In this document: one piece after another, positions 1 through 3,896 of the stretch
Numbering within the stretch: the stretch's first letter is position 1
Layout: each line of letters opens with the position of its first letter
Source: an uncultured Eubacteriales bacterium
GTDB taxonomy: Bacteria > Bacillota > Clostridia > Oscillospirales > Oscillospiraceae
Assembly (NCBI GenBank): GCA_900553135.1
Contig: USCO01000126.1
Coordinates: 1-6,373, forward strand
DNA length: 6,373 nt
Direction of reading: 5' to 3'
Notes under the pieces: generated by a model
The model's database searches: none
Told to the model about the DNA's origin: nothing
What the model saw: the letters and a program-made list of their open reading frames with translations, nothing else
Translations under genes and position numbers: made by a program

Positions 1-619
1 AGTGGCCCTTGTAGTCCTCGATCCGGGCCAGGATGCCCAGAGTAAAGGTGTTTTCCTTCAGCCCAAGGGAAGCGCGCAGCTTTTCCTTCTCCTCCTGGGA
101 GATGGGGGTCAGCGGGGTCACACCGTTCATAACGATGGTGATTTTTTTGGAGGAAATACCCCCGTCCGTCAGGTTTTCCGCCGTGGCGGGGCTGACGGCG
201 ATAATGCGGTCGGCGTAATGCTCGTTGACCAGCTTGTTCACCCACCGTCCCGGGGGATACCGCAGCTTGGCGGGCACGGGGAAGGCGGAGTGGCGGCTGT
301 ACACCACCGGCACATGGCAGCGCTTGGCGGCGATGCGGCCGGAGAGAGAGCCATGGGTGTGGACCAGGTCGGGTTTAACTTGGCGGATGAGCTCCTTCAG
401 GGTGCCCACGTCCTTGCGGTCGTAGGAGCGGTCGGCAATGCCGTCCACCTCCAGCACCTGGGCCCCCGCCTGCTCCAGGGGCTCCTTCAACAGGCTGCCT
501 CTGGGCACGGCTACCAGGGTCTCAAACTGTTCCCGGTCGGCGCAGCTGAGGTAGTTGAGGATCACTCGCCCCGCGCCGCCGATGTTGGTATCGCTGATGA
601 TGTTCAGAATGCGCTTCAC
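1..619 (-). CDS. GT4-family glycosyltransferase, N-terminal part (runs off left edge)
   Basis: Partial gene: 206 codons from a GTG start at 619-617, with the rest beyond the left edge. The product looks like a cytoplasmic GT-B retaining glycosyltransferase of family GT4, which transfers a sugar from an activated donor to a growing glycan. The N-terminal Rossmann half shows a first beta strand followed by NIGGAGRV (residues 12-19), then PDLVHTHG (83-90), a YSRH segment (107-110), IIAVSPATAENL (139-150) and ITIVMNGV (160-167). These are typical acceptor-domain landmarks. ILARIEDYKGH (196-206) begins the donor-binding half, so the catalytic E-x7-E region is not visible. The GTG start is favoured because GAGAGGGG lies 7 bases upstream and because the start overlaps the stop of the preceding ligase gene in a GTGA tetranucleotide, which suggests translational coupling. 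Family call is firm; donor and acceptor sugars cannot be read from the sequence. Confidence 0.9.
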   Translation of the reverse strand, partial: MKRILNIISDTNIGGAGRVILNYLSCADREQFETLVAVPRGSLLKEPLEQAGAQVLEVDGIADRSYDRKDVGTLKELIRQVKPDLVHTHGSLSGRIAAKRCHVPVVYSRHSAFPVPAKLRYPPGRWVNKLVNEHYADRIIAVSPATAENLTDGGISSKKITIVMNGVTPLTPISQEEKEKLRASLGLKENTFTLGILARIEDYKGH

Positions 620-2064
620 AGTGTCGCCCCTCTCTTCTTCAGCTGGCCGTAGCGGGACACCAGGAGTCCCAGGGCCAGGTAGCTCCAGAACAGGAACATG
701 ACCCGGTAGTTATAAAAGGAATAGTCCGTCATGGCCTGGACCATAAAGCCTGCGATGCCCGAGACAAAGGCCACCACGTGGAAGCGGACAAAGGAGTCCT
801 TCTCCCGGCAGAAGGCGGCGCACAGGTCCCGGAAGTACCGGAACAGCAGCAGGATGAAGATGACCAGGGCGATGATGCCCGCGTCGCACACGATCTGCAA
901 GAACAGGTTGTGGGCGTGAGGGGCCTCAATGCCGCTGTAGCTGTACTTGGGATACACCAGATTGAAGGCGGCGTCACCAGGACCGATGCCGCACAGCCAG
1001 TAGTCCTTCAGCATGGCCAGGGTGCCCATCCAGATGTACACCCGGTAGGAGGTGGACTGATCACCCAGGTTGCCAATACTGGCAAAGCGGTTAATGATGG
1101 TGTCCGGCAGGACAAAGTACAGGGCCACCAGAGCGATGGGAGTCAGCAGCAGCAGACGGGGCTGCAGGAACAGCACAAAGATGAAGCCGGCAAAGAGCAG
1201 GCCCAGCCAGGCCCCCCGCGACAGAGTCATCAGCATACACACGCACATGATGCCGCAGCAGCAGAAATAGAAGATCCGCTTGCCCCAGTCCTTGGCAGAC
1301 AGCAGGCCCGCGCCGCCCAGGGGGATAGTCAGGATCAGGTACTGGCCCAGCATGTTGGGATTTTCCAGGGTGGAGGGCACCCGGAAGGCATCGCCGAACA
1401 TGTCGCTGTCCACCCAGGCTGCGGACTGGTAACCCCAGCGCAGAAAATACTGGGAGATACCCAGCAGGGCCACCGTGGCGCCGGCGGCCACCATGAAGAA
1501 CAGCAGCACCTCCAGCTGGCGCTGGGTGGTGATGGCATTTTCCAGGGCGATGGCAAAGAGGATAAATGCCACCGTCAGCACACCGCCCAGCAGGCTCCCC
1601 TTCAGGGTAACGGAGAACAGGGTTCCCACGGCATAGATGGCGGCGTACAGCCAGATGTAGCGGTTCACGGGGGCGTAGAACAGCTCCCGGCCCCGGTCAG
1701 ACATAAAGTCCACCAGCAGGCAGGCGCAGCCAACCAGGGCCAGACCCAGCACCGCCATAGTAGGCAGAATGGGAGCCAGCACCGCCGCCGCGCCGCACCA
1801 CAGCCAGCTTTTCACAATGAGACTGCCGGAAAACAGCTTATCCAGGCAAAGCACCTCATAAATTTTACACAGCGCCCCGTGGACGATCCGCCACAGGCGG
1901 TAAAACACACTGCTTTCCGACTGGGCCTGTTCCAGGCCGAGACGGGGATGGATGAACCACTGGATCAGGCCGCTCCCCGCCCACTGGCGGCTGAACCAAC
2001 CGCACAGGGCGGCCAGCAGCCGGAAGATCACACTGGTTTGTATTACGGTTTTCATTTGTTCCAT
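616..2064 (-). CDS. O-antigen ligase/polymerase family membrane protein (Wzy_C type)
   Basis: Encodes 482 residues of a polytopic membrane protein, with roughly ten to twelve hydrophobic segments from about residue 88 to 470. It matches the Wzy_C/WaaL family, which polymerises undecaprenyl-linked repeat units or transfers a finished glycan to an acceptor on the outer face of the membrane. Landmarks are ENPNMLG (234-240), LSRGAW (281-286), a large extracytoplasmic loop (about 321-390) containing SYRVYIW (339-345), GIGPGDAAF (359-367) and HAHNLFLQ (383-390). The Arg residues (283, 341) and the His of the HAHN motif are the expected functional positions. The first 85 residues form an unusual, weakly hydrophobic, Trp-rich N-terminal extension. 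The ATG start has AGAGAGG 7 bases upstream and lies three bases after the flippase stop; a second ATG three codons in is less well spaced. Polymerase and ligase cannot be told apart from sequence alone. Confidence 0.9.
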   Translation of the reverse strand: MEQMKTVIQTSVIFRLLAALCGWFSRQWAGSGLIQWFIHPRLGLEQAQSESSVFYRLWRIVHGALCKIYEVLCLDKLFSGSLIVKSWLWCGAAAVLAPILPTMAVLGLALVGCACLLVDFMSDRGRELFYAPVNRYIWLYAAIYAVGTLFSVTLKGSLLGGVLTVAFILFAIALENAITTQRQLEVLLFFMVAAGATVALLGISQYFLRWGYQSAAWVDSDMFGDAFRVPSTLENPNMLGQYLILTIPLGGAGLLSAKDWGKRIFYFCCCGIMCVCMLMTLSRGAWLGLLFAGFIFVLFLQPRLLLLTPIALVALYFVLPDTIINRFASIGNLGDQSTSYRVYIWMGTLAMLKDYWLCGIGPGDAAFNLVYPKYSYSGIEAPHAHNLFLQIVCDAGIIALVIFILLLFRYFRDLCAAFCREKDSFVRFHVVAFVSGIAGFMVQAMTDYSFYNYRVMFLFWSYLALGLLVSRYGQLKKRGATL

Positions 2065-2067
2065 TGC

Positions 2068-3633
2068 TCAACCTCTCTTTACGATTCGCCGGAGCATATC
2101 CCGCACCAGACGGGCCTCTTCCAGCCCCAGCAGGGTGACCAGCAGGAAATAGACGGCCACGCCTTCCACGGCGCACACGCCAAGCTGGATCAGCTCACCC
2201 AGTTTCCCGCTGGGCAGGATACCGCCCAGCCAGTTCCGGGTCAGCCAGACCACCACGGCCATACACACCGCGGACAGCAGCATTTTCCCAAAATCCACCA
2301 CAAACGCCGGGGTGAGCACCCCCTCTCCCCTGCGCTCCAGGGGGATCATCAGCAGCAGGGCATACACCGTGGAGGACACCGCCGAGGAGATGGCCAGACC
2401 GGAGACCCCCAGGGACTCGGTGAGGAGCATACACAGCACGATGTTCACCAGGATGGAGACGGCGCCCGCAATGAGGGGGGTGCGTCCGTCCTGCTGGGCG
2501 AAGTATCCCCGGCTGAGGATATTCTGCAGGGCGTAGCCCACCATGCCGATGGACACCCAGAACAGAGCCTGGGAGGTGATGTCCACGGAGAAGGCGTCAA
2601 ACTCTCCGCCCCCGTACAGGAAGGAGATCAGGGGCCGGGCCAGAGTCATGAGACCGGCGGCCATGGGCAGCACGAAAAACAGGCTGCTGTGCACCGTCTG
2701 GTTGATGGTCTGGCGGAAGGCGTCCTGCTGATGCTCCGCAGTCAGGCGGGAGAGCTTGGGGAAGATCACGTTGGTGATGGAGAGAATGAATACGCCGGCG
2801 ATGACCAGATACAGGTTGGTGGAGTACTCCATGGCGGAGACTCCGGCGCCGTCGTACAGGTGGGAACCAAACTTGGAATTGATCGTCAAATTAATAGGCT
2901 GGACCCAGGTGGAGACCATGACAGGCCCCATGAGGGCAAAGGCTTTCCGCATGCCCTCCGTCCTGGGGTTAAAGTTGGGACGAAACCGGAAATCCAGCCG
3001 CCGCAGGGAGGGCACCTGGATCAGCGCCTGGAGGAGCCACCCCACCAGATAGGCCGCCGCCAGTCCGTAGACCCCCAGGCTGTCGTCCAGGAAGAAGAAG
3101 TAGGCGATGATGACCAGATTGGACACCGTGCTGATGAGGGCGGGGATGTTGAAGCGGTCCATGGCCTGGAGAATGCCCACAAAGGAGAAGGCCACCCCGG
3201 TGAAGAGCACCGTTGGGAACATCACCCGGGTCAGGGAGGCGGCCAGGGCCGCCGTCTCCTGGTCATAGCCGTCGGCAAACAGGGTCACCAGGGGCTGGGC
3301 AAAGAAAATGCCCAGTACGGTGAGCACCGCCGTCAGCAGGGTCATCACTGACAAAAAGTTATTTCCGAATTTGTAGGCCGCCTTTTTTCCGTCCCGGGTC
3401 AGGTACTCGCTGAACACCGGGATAAAGCACGCGGCGATGGCAGAGGCAAACACCACGTCGAAAAAGACCCGGGGGATGCGGCTGGCAATATAAAAGGCCT
3501 TGGCCTCCATACCGGTGGTGCCGTAGTGTACCGCCATCAAGCGGTCCCGGTACAAACCAAGTACTTTTCCCAGCAGGGTGATGGCCATCACCACGCTGAT
3601 GGTCTTGGTTGAATTTTCACTGTTCTTTGCCAA
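2068..3633 (-). CDS. MurJ/MviN (MVF) family lipid-linked glycan flippase
   Basis: Encodes 521 residues, the usual MurJ length, with about 14 hydrophobic segments. MVF proteins flip undecaprenyl-diphosphate-linked glycans to the outer face of the membrane. Family marks are KVLGLYRD (23-30), a PVFSEY segment (72-77), PLISFLYGGGEFDAF (334-348) and NILSRGYFAQQDGRTP (371-386). The start is TTG at 3633-3631, chosen because AAAGGAG lies 8 bases upstream and because this start places the N terminus as in other family members; the first internal Met (16) would cut into the first helix. An alignment by eye to E. coli MurJ recalled from memory keeps Arg24 (here R29) and has Lys for Arg18. It replaces Asp39 by Lys45, Arg52 by Phe58, and the Asp269/Arg270/Glu273 cluster by Thr272/Asn273/Leu276. 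With a polymerase/ligase and a glycosyltransferase downstream, export of a wall or capsular glycan is as likely as lipid II flipping, so no murJ symbol is given. Confidence 0.9.
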   Translation of the reverse strand: MAKNSENSTKTISVVMAITLLGKVLGLYRDRLMAVHYGTTGMEAKAFYIASRIPRVFFDVVFASAIAACFIPVFSEYLTRDGKKAAYKFGNNFLSVMTLLTAVLTVLGIFFAQPLVTLFADGYDQETAALAASLTRVMFPTVLFTGVAFSFVGILQAMDRFNIPALISTVSNLVIIAYFFFLDDSLGVYGLAAAYLVGWLLQALIQVPSLRRLDFRFRPNFNPRTEGMRKAFALMGPVMVSTWVQPINLTINSKFGSHLYDGAGVSAMEYSTNLYLVIAGVFILSITNVIFPKLSRLTAEHQQDAFRQTINQTVHSSLFFVLPMAAGLMTLARPLISFLYGGGEFDAFSVDITSQALFWVSIGMVGYALQNILSRGYFAQQDGRTPLIAGAVSILVNIVLCMLLTESLGVSGLAISSAVSSTVYALLLMIPLERRGEGVLTPAFVVDFGKMLLSAVCMAVVVWLTRNWLGGILPSGKLGELIQLGVCAVEGVAVYFLLVTLLGLEEARLVRDMLRRIVKRG

Positions 3634-3641
3634 GCAGTCCG

Positions 3642-3648
3642 CTCCTTT
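3642..3648 (-). promoter_or_regulatory. Ribosome binding site that decides the TTG start of the flippase
   Basis: The minus strand reads AAAGGAG here, 8 bases ahead of the TTG at 3633-3631. This strong Shine-Dalgarno match is the main reason for choosing a TTG start over later Met codons. Confidence 0.8.
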
Positions 3649-3686
3649 CTCAATCCCGGCACTGCCTGTCCGGGGACAATCGTCTT

Positions 3687-3715
3687 ATTTTACACCAATC
3701 CCCTCCCTTTTTCAA
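3687..3715 (-). promoter_or_regulatory. Predicted sigma-A promoter for the flippase-ligase-glycosyltransferase operon
   Basis: On the minus strand, TTGAAA (3715-3710) is followed by a 17-base spacer and TAAAAT (3692-3687). Each hexamer differs from consensus at one position and the spacing is ideal. Transcription would start near 3680, giving a leader of about 47 bases before the TTG codon. No other comparable promoter was seen for the three leftward genes, which fits a single operon transcript. Confidence 0.75.
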
Positions 3716-3794
3716 CTGCTCTCCGTATGGATTCACGGCTTGTTTACAACTGCCCGTGTGTGACCTTTCGCCAGATTTTGCCCTTCTATTGACA

Positions 3795-3823
3795 TTGAAT
3801 CCCAGGTCCGTTCCTGCTATAAT
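3795..3823 (+). promoter_or_regulatory. Predicted sigma-A promoter with extended -10 for the SLH glycosidase gene
   Basis: A perfect TATAAT at 3818-3823 is preceded by TGC, giving the extended -10 form TGCTATAAT. TTGAAT at 3795-3800 lies exactly 17 bases upstream and serves as the likely -35. A perfect TTGACA at 3789-3794 sits 23 bases from the -10, too far for normal use with it. Transcription would start near 3830, leaving a leader of about 67 bases before the ATG at 3897. Confidence 0.8.
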
Positions 3824-3836
3824 GGTTTTTAATGAG

Positions 3837-3850
3837 CCCTGTTTCCAGGG
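3837..3850 (+). promoter_or_regulatory. Small hairpin at the 5' end of the predicted rightward transcript
   Basis: CCCTG (3837-3841), a TTTC loop and CAGGG (3846-3850) form a perfect five-base-pair stem about seven bases after the predicted transcription start. No T-run follows, so it is not a terminator. A 5'-terminal stem of this kind can protect an mRNA from decay, but it is short and could be chance. Confidence 0.35.
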
Positions 3851-3884
3851 AGCAGTTCGTCCCATTTCAATCCCGATCACATGC

Positions 3885-3891
3885 AAAGGAG
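3885..3891 (+). promoter_or_regulatory. Ribosome binding site of the SLH glycosidase gene
   Basis: AAAGGAG ends 5 bases before the ATG at 3897-3899. It supports this ATG over the out-of-frame ATG at 3881, which has no comparable site upstream. Confidence 0.8.
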
Positions 3892-3896
3892 ACCTC

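Larger units (their letters stand above)
3634..3896. other. Divergent intergenic region with two opposing promoters
   Basis: This 263-base stretch separates the two transcription units and is visibly more AT-rich than the flanking genes. It carries the leftward promoter (3687-3715), the rightward promoter (3795-3823), both leaders and both ribosome binding sites. About 80 bases lie between the two -35 elements, enough room for a shared regulator. The only symmetry seen there is a weak CCGT/ACGG pair at 3723-3738, and no convincing operator. In the leftward leader, CCCGG (3655-3659) and CCGGG (3670-3674) could form a modest hairpin. No terminator is expected or seen. Confidence 0.75.

Noticed and set aside
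2..652. A 216-codon open frame on the plus strand at the left edge.
   Set aside because: It is antisense to a convincing GT4 glycosyltransferase and has a Gly/Gln/His-rich composition without motifs.
778..3351. An 857-codon open frame on the plus strand, opposite the ligase and flippase genes.
   Set aside because: Its product is Gly/His/Gln-rich with no domain or membrane signature, which is the expected mirror of GC-rich membrane-protein genes. Both opposing genes have clear family motifs, ribosome binding sites and tight spacing.
3789..3794. A perfect TTGACA as the -35 of the rightward promoter.
   Set aside because: It lies 23 bases from TATAAT, too far for sigma-A. The adjacent TTGAAT has an exact 17-base spacing, so it is preferred.
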